DNA of 64,000 nucleotides from CAZWSX01 sp964636985 (GTDB lineage Bacteria > Planctomycetota > Planctomycetia > Pirellulales > Pirellulaceae), in the NCBI GenBank assembly GCA_964636985.1, contig CAZWSX010000002.1, forward strand, positions 186,001-250,000. The letters run 5' to 3'. The notes under the pieces are model-generated. The model was given only the letters and a program-made list of their open reading frames with translations, made no database searches and was not told the DNA's origin. The position numbers were made by a program, and so were the translations under genes. Of the stretch, positions 25,769 through 33,885 are shown in pieces. How positions within the stretch are numbered: the first letter of the stretch is position 1; each line of letters opens with the position of its first letter.

Positions 25769-26059
25769 CTACTTTTCAAACATGGCGTAGAGGATTCCGT
25801 ACTCGTCGCCGTTCTTATCCAGTTCGTACTTCAACGACATCCCATCTTTCCAAGTCGCCGCAGAGTAAAGCATATAGCCCAAGCACGAATCACCAGGCGG
25901 CGGGATCGTCTTTCGAAACTCGGCTAGAACTTGATCACCAACGATAATGCCCGCCCACCTTTCGTCTTCTGTTCCAGACAAGTCGCGAACCAACGCGCGT
26001 AGATAATCGACCGTCAGCCGAGGCGTCGTTGAAATGGCGAACTTAGGCAATATTTCCAT
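25769..26059 (-). CDS. Hypothetical protein, 96 aa
   Basis: A small protein that I do not recognise, with no signal peptide or membrane segment. The start ATG has AGGGCTGCGAA directly upstream. The sequence (TVDYLRALVRDLSGTEDERWAG, GYMLYSAATWKDGMSLKYELD) is of normal composition and contains no catalytic motif. It is convergent with the glycosyltransferase gene. Confidence 0.5.
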   Translation of the reverse strand: MEILPKFAISTTPRLTVDYLRALVRDLSGTEDERWAGIIVGDQVLAEFRKTIPPPGDSCLGYMLYSAATWKDGMSLKYELDKNGDEYGILYAMFEK

Positions 26060-26514
26060 TTCGCAGCCCTAGTAACGTCGCAATCGAAGCAAAGGCAGAC
26101 GCAGCAAATATCTTGCCAGCCGTTCTCACCGGCTCGACGAATCGATTCGAAAACCTAGCTCACAAAGCGAACACAGGCTGGATTCCCTCGCCCAACCTTT
26201 TGGGGCGGAGTTTTCCGCGATAAGCCAATGGATGCTCGAAACCCCTTCGCTTTGAACGAGCTTTCGGCTGACTCGCGTCCGCGCTCCTTCGCAGCAGCTT
26301 GCGCTTTTGCCCACCATTTCGCAAATTGGTCTCGGCATCGGCTAAGTGAGTAACCGCACGAAGCCGCAATTCATGATCGCCCTATTTGAGAAACGGAGTG
26401 GGTAGTCGCGAATCTCTTCGCCAAGTCCCCCAAGTTTGCCACCGTCAACACGGCGATTTACACTACCCTCGAATGCTGGTCTGCTCGCTTGGACGATTTG
26501 CTGGAGCCCCTGCT
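26060..26514. other. Gene-free region of 455 nt
   Basis: No convincing gene was found. Two short overlapping minus-strand frames (26126-26338 and 26160-26369) lack ribosome-binding sites and have an unusual Arg/Ser-rich composition. The promoter of the downstream quinoprotein-like gene should lie here. The region may be a decayed gene, but nothing recognisable remains. Confidence 0.4.
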
Positions 26515-27753
26515 ATGCGATGTCTATTCTTAGCCCTTCTGATCCTCCACTTGCAGGCCACCGCCCGGGGAGACAACTGGCCGCAGTGGCGCGGGCCCAA
26601 GGGTACGGGTGAGTCGGCCGAAACTTCGGCTCCGCTGACTTGGAGCAACACCGAGAACGTGAAGTGGAAAGTTCCGCTTCCGGGCGAGGGCAACTCAACT
26701 CCGATTGTTTGGGACGACAAGGTCTTTGTTTCGTGCGCCGAAAACAAGGGCGCCAAGCGATCGCTCTTTTGTTTCGATCGCGCCGACGGCCACCAGCTTT
26801 GGAAAGCGGAGATCGATTTCCAAGGCAAGGAACCGACTCACGATACCAATCCCTACTGTTCGGCGTCTCCTGTGACCGACGGCAAACACGTGGTGGTATC
26901 GCACGGATCGGCAGGGCTCTTCTGCTACACCACCGACGGCAAAGAGATCTGGCGCAAGGATGTCGGTTCGTTCGATCAGATTTGGGGAAACGCGACGAGT
27001 CCGGTGCTGCACGACAAACTGGTCATTCTGCACTGCGGTCCTGGGACCCACTCGTTCGTCGCCGCATGGGACGTCCGCACGGGAGACGAGAAGTGGCGGA
27101 TCGTTCCGCCAACGGCACAAAACAAGTCAGGCGACGAATTTCGCGGTTGTTGGAGTACGCCCGTTATCATCAACGAAGGAGGCAAGCCGCAACTGATTCT
27201 GAATTTGCCTGAGCAGCTAGTTGCCCTTAATCCGGCAAGCGGAGAAGAACTCTGGTCGAGCGAAGGACTCGGCCCGCTACAGTATGCGTCGCCGCTCGTC
27301 GGCAAGACCTACATTGTCGCGATGAGCGGTTACGGTGGCCCGGCTCTTGTCGTCAAACGAGGCGGCCAGGGGGACGTGACGTCTTCCCACATTCTTTGGC
27401 GAAAGACAGAGAAGAATCCCCAACGCGTCGGCAGCGGCGTGCTCGTAGAGGATCACATCTACATTCTGCAAGACTCGGGGCAGTGTTGGTGCATCGACGC
27501 ACTCACTGGCGAAGTGAAGTGGGAAAAACGCCTGGGCGGGACTTGGTGCAGCATCGTCTCAGCCGCCGGACGCCTCTATGTCAGCGACACAGGGGGGACG
27601 ACGTACGTCCTGGAACCCTCGCCCGCATCATGCCGCGTGTTAGCCGAAAACAAGCTGGGCGAAACGATGCGAGCCTCGCTGGCTTTCAGCAACGGGCAAG
27701 TTTTCGCGCGGACGTACAAACATTTATATTGTTTTGAGAGCGGTAGCAAGTAA
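26515..27753 (+). CDS. Exported quinoprotein-like (PQQ-type) beta-propeller protein
   Basis: A 412-residue protein with a signal peptide (MRCLFLALLILHLQATARGD). Repeated blades end in W-containing patterns such as DGHQLWKAEI, DGKEIWRKDV, TGDEKWRIVP, SGEELWSSEG and TGEVKWEKRL, the hallmark of PQQ-like propellers. NWPQWRGPKGTG at the mature N-terminus is the opening common in planctomycete PQQ-like proteins. Whether it binds PQQ or only uses the fold for binding is unknown. The ATG at 26515 is preferred because it opens the signal peptide; the frame extends upstream to 26386. Confidence 0.88.
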   Translation: MRCLFLALLILHLQATARGDNWPQWRGPKGTGESAETSAPLTWSNTENVKWKVPLPGEGNSTPIVWDDKVFVSCAENKGAKRSLFCFDRADGHQLWKAEIDFQGKEPTHDTNPYCSASPVTDGKHVVVSHGSAGLFCYTTDGKEIWRKDVGSFDQIWGNATSPVLHDKLVILHCGPGTHSFVAAWDVRTGDEKWRIVPPTAQNKSGDEFRGCWSTPVIINEGGKPQLILNLPEQLVALNPASGEELWSSEGLGPLQYASPLVGKTYIVAMSGYGGPALVVKRGGQGDVTSSHILWRKTEKNPQRVGSGVLVEDHIYILQDSGQCWCIDALTGEVKWEKRLGGTWCSIVSAAGRLYVSDTGGTTYVLEPSPASCRVLAENKLGETMRASLAFSNGQVFARTYKHLYCFESGSK

Positions 27754-27776
27754 CCGACGATCTGCGCACCAACTTT

Positions 27777-28265
27777 ATGCCTACCCACCCCCCGACCCTC
27801 ACTCACTACCAGTTCATCACCCGCTGGGAATTCCAAGCACCGCTGGAAACAGTGTGGCGCGAACTCATGACGCCCGAGGAGTGGCCGCAGTGGTGGCGCG
27901 GGGTGGAGAAGGTCGAACTCGTTCGCAAAGGCAACGATGACCTCGGGCACGGGGCGATTCGCAACTATGTTTGGAAGAGCCGCCTTCCGTATCGACTTCT
28001 GTTCACGCTCGAAACAACGCGCATCGAGCCGCAGGCGGTGATCGAAGCAAAGGCCACCGGCGAACTCGCGGGCCGTGGAATCTGGACGCTCGAGCATCGC
28101 GACGGCGTGACCTACGCCGAAAACGATTGGCAAGTCTCGACCACCAAGTGGTGGATGAAGTTCCTCGCGCCGATTGCCCGGCCGATCTTCAGCTGGAACC
28201 ACAGTGTCTCGATGAGCTGGGGGCGCGAGGGATTGGCGCGTCGTTTGAAGGAGCGGGTCGCTTAG
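27777..28265 (+). CDS. SRPBCC-family (START-like) protein
   Basis: A 162-residue protein with the polyketide cyclase/START-like pattern: FQAPLETVWRELMTPEEWPQWWRGVEKVELV near the N-terminus and a long C-terminal helix. These proteins have a deep hydrophobic ligand cavity and bind lipids or catalyse cyclisation; the ligand cannot be predicted. It follows the propeller gene by 23 nt and could be cotranscribed. Its 3' end overlaps a possible minus-strand small gene. Confidence 0.75.
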   Translation: MPTHPPTLTHYQFITRWEFQAPLETVWRELMTPEEWPQWWRGVEKVELVRKGNDDLGHGAIRNYVWKSRLPYRLLFTLETTRIEPQAVIEAKATGELAGRGIWTLEHRDGVTYAENDWQVSTTKWWMKFLAPIARPIFSWNHSVSMSWGREGLARRLKERVA

Positions 28266-28398
28266 AAGTTCGCTCGTAACTGGCAAGAATGAGACGCCGG
28301 GAGGCTTCCCATTCCTCCGCCGAGTCCAGTTGATATTCTGCTTGACTCGCCACCATTAGGGCGATCAAAATGACGCAACGTCGTAAGTCGATATCCAT
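28189..28398 (-). CDS. Possible small membrane or secreted protein, 69 aa
   Basis: A short frame with a good ribosome-binding site (GAGGTGGGAA before ATG 28398) and a hydrophobic N-terminus (RRCVILIALMVASQA) followed by a charged helix (DSAEEWEASRRLILASYERTSK). The 3' 77 nt run antisense to the end of the SRPBCC gene, and the C-terminus is Pro/Ser/Arg-rich, as expected for an antisense frame. It may be a real small protein or a chance frame. Confidence 0.3.
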   Translation of the reverse strand: MDIDLRRCVILIALMVASQAEYQLDSAEEWEASRRLILASYERTSKRPAPSNDAPIPRAPSSSRHCGSS

Positions 28399-28409
28399 TT
28401 CCCACCTCG

Positions 28410-29174
28410 TTGGCAAATCCCGAGCCCTTCGCCGTGGCCCATTTTGCCGTGATCCTGCCGGCGGCAGGTAAGAGCAGCCGGTTCCGCGATCCGCACTACA
28501 AAAAACCGTTTGCTCCACTCGATGGCAGGTCGGTCTGGCTCCTCGCAGCCGATCGATTCTTGCAGCGCAGTGACGTCAAGCAAACGATCGTCATCGTCTC
28601 GTCTGAAGACTGGGAAGAGTTCCACGAGAAGTTCGGGGCCAACCTTGCCGTCCTTGGCATCGAAGTCGTCGCCGGCGGAAACGAGCGAGCCGACTCGATC
28701 CAGAACGCCTTGGCTCGCGTTCGAGCCGATATCGATTACGTGGCGATTCATGATGCTGCCCGGCCATGCGTGATCGAAGCCTGGATCGACAAGGTCTTCG
28801 ACGCGGCGCAAAAGACGGGCGCGGCCATCCTGGCGATCCCGCAAACCTCGACGCTCAAACGTTCGAAAGACGGCCGCAACATCGACGAGACGGTCTCGCG
28901 CGAACAACTTTGGCAGGCGCAAACGCCGCAAGTCTTCGAGCGGAAGCTGCTGCTGGATGCCTACGCCAAGCGGGGCGATTTCGTCGCCACCGACGATGCC
29001 CAACTGGTCGAGCGGATCGGCCAGAAGGTGAGCATCGTCGAGGGCTCGGCCATGAACATCAAGATTACGACCAAAGACGATTTGAAGCTCGCCGGTGCGA
29101 TTCTGAAAGTCCTCCCCAAGCCCACCTCTCTGGGAGCGTTGCCCCCCCTCGGCGACGGAGACTTTTGGAAATGA
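28410..29174 (+). CDS. ispD: 2-C-methyl-D-erythritol 4-phosphate cytidylyltransferase IspD
   Basis: A 254-residue enzyme of the MEP isoprenoid pathway that couples MEP with CTP. FAVILPAAGKSSRF (residues 12-25) is the CTP-binding loop, with the conserved Lys in GKSSR. IHDAARPCV, QTPQVFERKLL and EGSAMNIKITTKDD are the other family signatures. The start is uncertain: the TTG at 28410 gives the longest frame, GTG 28434 is an alternative, and neither has a strong ribosome-binding site. No ispF is adjacent. Confidence 0.93.
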   Translation: MANPEPFAVAHFAVILPAAGKSSRFRDPHYKKPFAPLDGRSVWLLAADRFLQRSDVKQTIVIVSSEDWEEFHEKFGANLAVLGIEVVAGGNERADSIQNALARVRADIDYVAIHDAARPCVIEAWIDKVFDAAQKTGAAILAIPQTSTLKRSKDGRNIDETVSREQLWQAQTPQVFERKLLLDAYAKRGDFVATDDAQLVERIGQKVSIVEGSAMNIKITTKDDLKLAGAILKVLPKPTSLGALPPLGDGDFWK

Positions 29175-29330
29175 TTCGCGGCGCTCGCGGGTTCGCTTTG
29201 CCATTCCACGCCCAAGGCCGCTTCGGCCGTCGTTGGCGTTTCGTCGATAGTTCGTTGCTCCATTACATTCGTGTCGTCCGGGTAGGTCCCGGTCGGCGAT
29301 TTTCGTCGTTTCAGTTGTAACGGTGTTGCC

Positions 29331-29831
29331 GTGGTTGGCACTGGCTATCTGATTGCGTTATCTCGCGACAATGCAAAACGCGTCTTCGCTCAAGGAGACG
29401 ATGCAGGGTTGATTTCACTGCTGGACGAACTCAAGAAGTCGCCCGAGCTGAAAAAGAAGGGGCACGTTCTCGATATGGCCAAGGCGTGGGACGCGATCCA
29501 TCGCCTGTTGACCGAAGGGACGCTCGAGCCGGGCGGCGGCGACTTCCCGCTCAACACGGCGATCCTAGGAGGCAAGCCGCTGCACAAGGGGACCGACTTT
29601 GCGGCGGTCGTCGTTCGCCCCGACATGACACCCTTCGTCGCCGAGGCGCTGGCGGAAGTGACGCAGGAGGATTTCCAAAAGAAGTTCGGCGACCTTCCCG
29701 GCCACGGCTACAACCAGGGAACCACCCCCAAAGACTTCGACGAAGTCTGGCGGGTAACGCGGTTGCTAAAGGACTTCTACGAGTTCTGTGCCGCTGAACG
29801 CCTGGCCGTCCTGTTTGTAGGCACGTACTAG
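29331..29831 (+). CDS. DUF1877 family protein
   Basis: A 166-residue cytosolic protein. The sequence LDMAKAWDAIHRLLTEGTLEP followed by FPLNTAILGGKPLH and a C-terminal LKDFYEFCAAERLAVLFVGTY matches the DUF1877 (YfbM-like) family, whose role is unknown. It starts with GTG without an obvious ribosome-binding site. It is single, followed by a triple-hairpin repeat. Confidence 0.75.
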   Translation: MVGTGYLIALSRDNAKRVFAQGDDAGLISLLDELKKSPELKKKGHVLDMAKAWDAIHRLLTEGTLEPGGGDFPLNTAILGGKPLHKGTDFAAVVVRPDMTPFVAEALAEVTQEDFQKKFGDLPGHGYNQGTTPKDFDEVWRVTRLLKDFYEFCAAERLAVLFVGTY

Positions 29832-29836
29832 CGGAA

Positions 29837-29915
29837 GTGGCACTGGCGTCCCTTAGACGCCAGTGGGAATTGCAAGGACACACCTGGCGTCTTGTGGACG
29901 ACAGTGCAGTGCCAC
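29837..29915. repeat. Composite palindrome after DUF1877 gene
   Basis: CACTGGCGTC (29841-29850) pairs with GACGCCAGTG (29856-29865) around CCTTA. A second, weaker hairpin CTGGCGTC-TTGTG-GACGACAG follows, and the ends GTGGCACTG (29837-29845) and CAGTGCCAC (29907-29915) pair across the whole element. No T-run follows. It is REP-like or a structured terminator. Confidence 0.6.
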
Positions 29916-30002
29916 CCAATCAAGAAACAAACGAACGATCCGAGCTAGCGCATCGGATCGTTCGGCGGTTCATTCACCTGGCGGATGAATTCTGGCCAAT
30001 AG

Positions 30003-30443
30003 CTATCGCGGCACCGCGTAGGTTTGCGCTGGGTAAACAGCAACCGCTGGCTGGTAGGGGTGCCAATAAAACTCGTTCCAATTGCTGTTGCCTGCCCACA
30101 TGCCGGAGTAGGTCCCCATCATCGGCATGGGGTTGACGGTCGGGCGGCTGGCTGAGTAGCCGTACCACCTTTGCGACTCAATTCGGGCGCGGCGGAGGGC
30201 GCCCTTTTGTCGCGCGAGTTCGCGAAGGTACAGCTTGGGGTCGTCTTGCTTTTGCTGCTCCCGCATGTAGAGCCAGAGATCGGGCGTCATCATCGACTCG
30301 GGAGGTGCTGGCACCTCGCTCACTTTGTTTCCGTCGCGACGCACCGGCGCTTTATCCCCGTCGTCGGCGAAGCTGGGGCGGCCGAAGGCGACGAGCATCA
30401 ACAACATCGCGCTCGCCACGACCGCGATCGAAGCCGTTCGCAT
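30003..30443 (-). CDS. Secreted hypothetical protein
   Basis: A 146-residue exported protein. A signal peptide (MRTASIAVVASAMLLMLVAF) is followed by SFADDGDKAPV. A conserved-looking core (MTPDLWLYMREQQKQDDPKLYLRELA) is helical and charged. The C-terminal third is rich in Tyr, Pro, Met and Asn (WYGYSAS, GTYSGMWAGN). The ATG at 30443 has a perfect AGGAGG upstream; the longer frame to 30500 is not used. I do not recognise a family; a planctomycete-specific envelope protein is plausible. Confidence 0.6.
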   Translation of the reverse strand: MRTASIAVVASAMLLMLVAFGRPSFADDGDKAPVRRDGNKVSEVPAPPESMMTPDLWLYMREQQKQDDPKLYLRELARQKGALRRARIESQRWYGYSASRPTVNPMPMMGTYSGMWAGNSNWNEFYWHPYQPAVAVYPAQTYAVPR

Positions 30444-30754
30444 GAAAGTTCCTCCTGATTGGGCGGCGTTCCGGGAGGCCAGCGGCGACTGCGCCGACAA
30501 TGGGTCCCGGGATTCGCGCCTTGCCTTGCTATCTTCGACGGATCGATTACGAGAATTCCATGTGCAAGCCGTGGCGCGCTAACATCCGCACGCGAGGCGC
30601 AATCGAAATCGCCCCACTTGATGAAGGCAGCTCCGTTTCTCCCCATCTCAACTTGCCAAAACGTCGCACCGCGCACAGACAAGATTGTCTGTGCCACTTT
30701 TCTATTCGCCTCCGTGCCCTTCGGGTCTCCGTGGTGAATCAGCTTCTGGCACGA
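30444..30754. other. Intergenic region with a perfect 22-nt palindrome
   Basis: No gene is seen in this 311-nt gap. GCACAGACAA-GA-TTGTCTGTGC (30673-30694) is a perfect palindrome of the REP type. It lies downstream of the dihydrouridine synthase gene (minus strand) and might act as its terminator, but no T-run follows. Confidence 0.5.
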
Positions 30755-31864
30755 CTACGCTTCGCAAGATCCTTCCGCATCACCACATCCGCCGTAGACG
30801 GTGTGTTTGGAGGGGTCGGGATACTGGCCAGGTAAATCGTCCGCGTAGTAGCGGTCGAGCAGGCCGTTCCAATCGTGCGCGTTTTTGACTTTGGTGAAGG
30901 CCGCGCGAACGTCCAGATACTGCGGGTGAAGCGAAGCGTACTTGATGCCGAACTTCCGCATTAGCGGGCCCGCGCGATCGACATCGTAAATCTGCTCCGC
31001 CAGAGCATAGTGCTCGCGCATCACTTCGCGCTGGACGTGCAACGTGGGTGGCGGCGGTAAGGGATGCCCGGCCGCGAGGGCCCGGCATTGCTCGAAAATC
31101 CACGGGTTGCCGATACATCCTCGCGCTACCGTGACGCCGTCGACGCCCGTCTGATGCATCATGGCCAGGCAATCGGCGGCCGTGAACAAGTCGCCACTCC
31201 CCAGGATCGTTTTGTCGCCGACGTGGCGTTTGACTTCGGAGAGAAAACTCCACCGGCTGGGGCCGACATATCGTTGTTCAACCGTCCGGCCGTGGACGGT
31301 GATCGCGGAGACGCCTTCGGCGAACGCGCCGTCGAGAATCGTGAAGAAGTTGTCGCGGCTTTGGGCCGTGTCATCGAGTCCGCGCCGCATCTTCACCGTG
31401 ACCGGAATATGCGACGGCACGACCTCGCGGGTCTTGCGGACAATATCGAGGGCGACCTCGGGTTGGCTCAAGTGATAGCCGCCACGGCATCGCCCCAGCA
31501 CCTTCTTCACCGGGCAACCAAAGTTGATGTCGATCACGTCGAATCCGGCTTCGACCAGCTTCAGGGCCCCGGCCGCGAATTGCTCCGGCTCGCTCCCCAT
31601 CAACTGGCCGGCGACGGGGCGTTCTTCGTCGCTGATGTGCAGGTGGTGGCGGTTGCGCTTGCGCGAGGTTTTGAGCGTCACGAGGAACCGATCGAGGAGC
31701 ACTTCACACAGGCTGTACGAGGCTCCGTGGCGACGGGCGATCAGTCGCATCGGCCAATCGCTGTAGCCCGAGAGGGCCGCTTGGACCACGGGAAAATCGA
31801 GCACAATCGCGCCAATGCGGAGCGTCGGCAAGGTCTTCTCGATCGGGGTGGTAAGTACGCTCAT
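30755..31864 (-). CDS. dus: tRNA-dihydrouridine synthase (Dus family)
   Basis: A 369-residue flavoprotein that reduces uridine in the D-loop of tRNA with FMN and NADPH. The family signature DVIDINFGCPVKKVLGRCRG holds the GCP motif and the likely catalytic Cys in GRC. VTVKMRRGLDD, ITVHGRTVEQRY and GSGDLFTAADCLAMMHQTGVDGVTVARG.. are the FMN-phosphate and tRNA-contact regions. The start at ATG 31864 (MSVLTTPIEKT) is inferred from homologous N-termini; the open frame runs to 32170 through a low-quality leader. A DUF2726 gene is divergent. Confidence 0.9.
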   Translation of the reverse strand: MSVLTTPIEKTLPTLRIGAIVLDFPVVQAALSGYSDWPMRLIARRHGASYSLCEVLLDRFLVTLKTSRKRNRHHLHISDEERPVAGQLMGSEPEQFAAGALKLVEAGFDVIDINFGCPVKKVLGRCRGGYHLSQPEVALDIVRKTREVVPSHIPVTVKMRRGLDDTAQSRDNFFTILDGAFAEGVSAITVHGRTVEQRYVGPSRWSFLSEVKRHVGDKTILGSGDLFTAADCLAMMHQTGVDGVTVARGCIGNPWIFEQCRALAAGHPLPPPPTLHVQREVMREHYALAEQIYDVDRAGPLMRKFGIKYASLHPQYLDVRAAFTKVKNAHDWNGLLDRYYADDLPGQYPDPSKHTVYGGCGDAEGSCEA

Positions 31865-32005
31865 CAAGCTCACGGCCAATGTACGAATCGACCGGCAATT
31901 CCGCGCAAGGTTCGCAAGTTCACCGCGGCGGGTGCCGATTTCGTTCCACAGTAAGCCAGAAACCCCGCAAGCGACAGGGCGGGAAGGCCGCGGAGGACCC
32001 CCACC

Positions 32006-32512
32006 ATGCTCGAACTTCTTCAAGCCAACTGGGGTTGGTTCATCATGGTCGGCCTGGCGATGGCTGTTTACTGGATCAGCCAGGGACCGCCGATCGGGGC
32101 CCCGCCACCATACCAACGCCGGACTCATCTGCTGACGCCTGCCGAGCTCGATTTCTACAAAGTCTTGCAATCGGCCGTCGGCGGAAGCTGGTCGATCTTC
32201 GCGATGGTCCGGCTATCGGACTTGATCCAAACCAAGCCCAAGACGCCCGAGCGTTTTGGCTGGAGCCGCAAGATCCACGGCAAGCACGTCGATTTTGTGC
32301 TGTGCGATTCGCACTCGCTCGAAACGCGGCTGACGATCGAACTCGACGACAAAAGCCACCAGCGTCCCGATCGCCAGGCCCGCGACCAGTTCGTCGACGA
32401 GGCCCTCAGCGCCGCTGGACTGCCCCTGATGCGAGTCCCCGTCAGCGATCACTACAGCCGAGTGGAGCTTCGCAAGGCCATCGACGAAAAGCTCGGGCTC
32501 AAGAAGAAGTGA
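32006..32512 (+). CDS. Membrane-anchored DUF2726 protein
   Basis: A 168-residue protein. Residues 10-26 form one membrane helix (GWFIMVGLAMAVYWIS). The DUF2726 domain follows (TPAELDFYKVLQSAVGGSW, KHVDFVLCD, LTIELDDKSHQR, LMRVPV). The D...ExDDK spacing resembles restriction-endonuclease-like folds, so a nuclease or DNA-binding role is possible but unproven. It starts with ATG after GCGGAGGAC. It is divergent from dus, with an overlap of only regulatory DNA. Confidence 0.75.
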   Translation: MLELLQANWGWFIMVGLAMAVYWISQGPPIGAPPPYQRRTHLLTPAELDFYKVLQSAVGGSWSIFAMVRLSDLIQTKPKTPERFGWSRKIHGKHVDFVLCDSHSLETRLTIELDDKSHQRPDRQARDQFVDEALSAAGLPLMRVPVSDHYSRVELRKAIDEKLGLKKK

Positions 32513-32954
32513 TTCCTCTGGACTTGCGCCTTCCCCTTTTTGCAACTCCACGTCGAGTTGCTCTGTTGCCCTTACCCCGGCAGGAGTTCAATCACAATAG
32601 CCGGGCTGTCGTGCAGCGCACCCCGGCTCTCGTGCAGCGCACCTCCGGAAAGCGATCCTGACTGCTGCGCGTGGGCTCGTTCGCAAACACCAGCTGTCTT
32701 GTAACGGCATTTTGAAAATTGCTTCTGTGCGCACCGCAGCGCGCATTCCGACCGAGCGCGCCGCCAATTCTTCCAAAACGACCTTCTGCCAGACGGCGCA
32801 TGACAATTCCCTCAGGAATGGTCACAAAAGCTTCTTTCATCCGGGAGGGCGTGATAATTGCACTTAGAGAGACCAAGTCAATAACACGCCACATTGGCCC
32901 TCGCTATGTTTGTTCAGCCTGCGGCGTTGTGGTCAGGGGAATAGGAGAATCATC
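32513..32954. other. Gene-free region with a direct repeat
   Basis: A 442-nt gap. A 21-22-nt sequence of the form CCGG-CT-TCGTGCAGCGCACC is repeated in tandem (32601-32622 and 32623-32643). The minus-strand frame 32592-32894 lacks a ribosome-binding site and is not accepted. The promoter of the Gly/Tyr-rich gene should lie near the right end. Confidence 0.4.
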
Positions 32955-33701
32955 ATGCTTCGGCGCATTACTATGTGGGCCTGCGCGGCAGCCGCTGGGT
33001 TGCTTCTTGTTGGATCGACCGCCTTCGCGGCCGGACACGGGGGACACGGCGGTGGCGGGCACATGGGCGGCGGCGGCCATTTCGGCGGCGGGCACATGGG
33101 TGGCGGTCATATCGGCGGTGGCGGCTTCGGGCACGTAGGAGGCGGTGGGATCGGGCATGTCGGCGGGTATGGCCACATTGGCGGTTACGGCGGCACCCAC
33201 ATCGGGGGCTACACCGGCGGTTATCGCCACTACGGCTACGGCGGCTATTATCCGCGCTACTCGACAGGCTACGGCATCTACGGCTCTCCCTACTACGGCC
33301 TTGGCTACAGCAGCTACGGTTACGGCTATCCCTACAGTAGCTATGGGTACGGCGGCTATGGTTACGGCTCTCCCTACGGGAGCTCGTATTACTACTCGTC
33401 TCCCTCAGTGACTTACGTGAACCCAACCGTTTTGGCCAAGCCCGTTGCTGCACCGCCTGCTCCAACGGCCGAGAAGATCAAGATCAGAATGCTCGCGGTG
33501 ATGGATGGCACCGTGAACTACAAGCTCAACGGCATCGCCTACACGATGCAACCAGGCTTTGCCCAAAGCTTCCCGAACGATCGCAGTTGGACCATCACGT
33601 TCGACGACGGCACCGGCCGAATCGAAATGCAGGCTCTGCCGGGTGGTAATTACCAGTTCGTCAAAGCTCCCGACGGCCGCTGGGAACTCAGGACCTACTA
33701 G
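32955..33701 (+). CDS. Secreted Gly/His/Tyr-rich protein with conserved C-terminal domain (paralogue 4)
   Basis: A 248-residue exported protein on the opposite strand from, and 16 kb away from, its three paralogues. The signal peptide is MWACAAAAGLLLVGSTAFAA. The first 60 mature residues are a GGHMGGGGHFGGGHMGGGH-type tract rich in His (possible metal binding), then GYGGY repeats. The C-terminal domain runs IKIRMLAVMDGTVNYKLNGI, WTITFDDGTG, GRWELRTY. The ribosome-binding site AGGAGA is six nt before the ATG, as in the other copies. The function is unknown. Confidence 0.75.
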   Translation: MLRRITMWACAAAAGLLLVGSTAFAAGHGGHGGGGHMGGGGHFGGGHMGGGHIGGGGFGHVGGGGIGHVGGYGHIGGYGGTHIGGYTGGYRHYGYGGYYPRYSTGYGIYGSPYYGLGYSSYGYGYPYSSYGYGGYGYGSPYGSSYYYSSPSVTYVNPTVLAKPVAAPPAPTAEKIKIRMLAVMDGTVNYKLNGIAYTMQPGFAQSFPNDRSWTITFDDGTGRIEMQALPGGNYQFVKAPDGRWELRTY

Positions 33702-33885
33702 CGAGATTCTCCCTGGGCACGCTGTGCTTCCGGCAAGCCTGCATGAAGGGATTGGGCGGACCTGCTAGGGTAGCAGTCCTCGTCTGGGAGGACTGCGATG
33801 GTCGCGATCGAACGCGAACAGTTGCCGCCCGATCTGATCCAAGGGCGGGTGTGCGAGCCGGGGCTACAGCCTCGCCCAACAGCCC

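Noticed and set aside
32592..32894. 100-residue minus-strand frame
   Set aside because: No ribosome-binding site, Arg/Cys-rich, and spans a direct repeat.
33040..33240. Regularly spaced GGCGG repeats resembling a repeat array
   Set aside because: They encode the Gly/His-rich tract of a secreted protein; spacing is codon-based and there are no CRISPR-like spacers.
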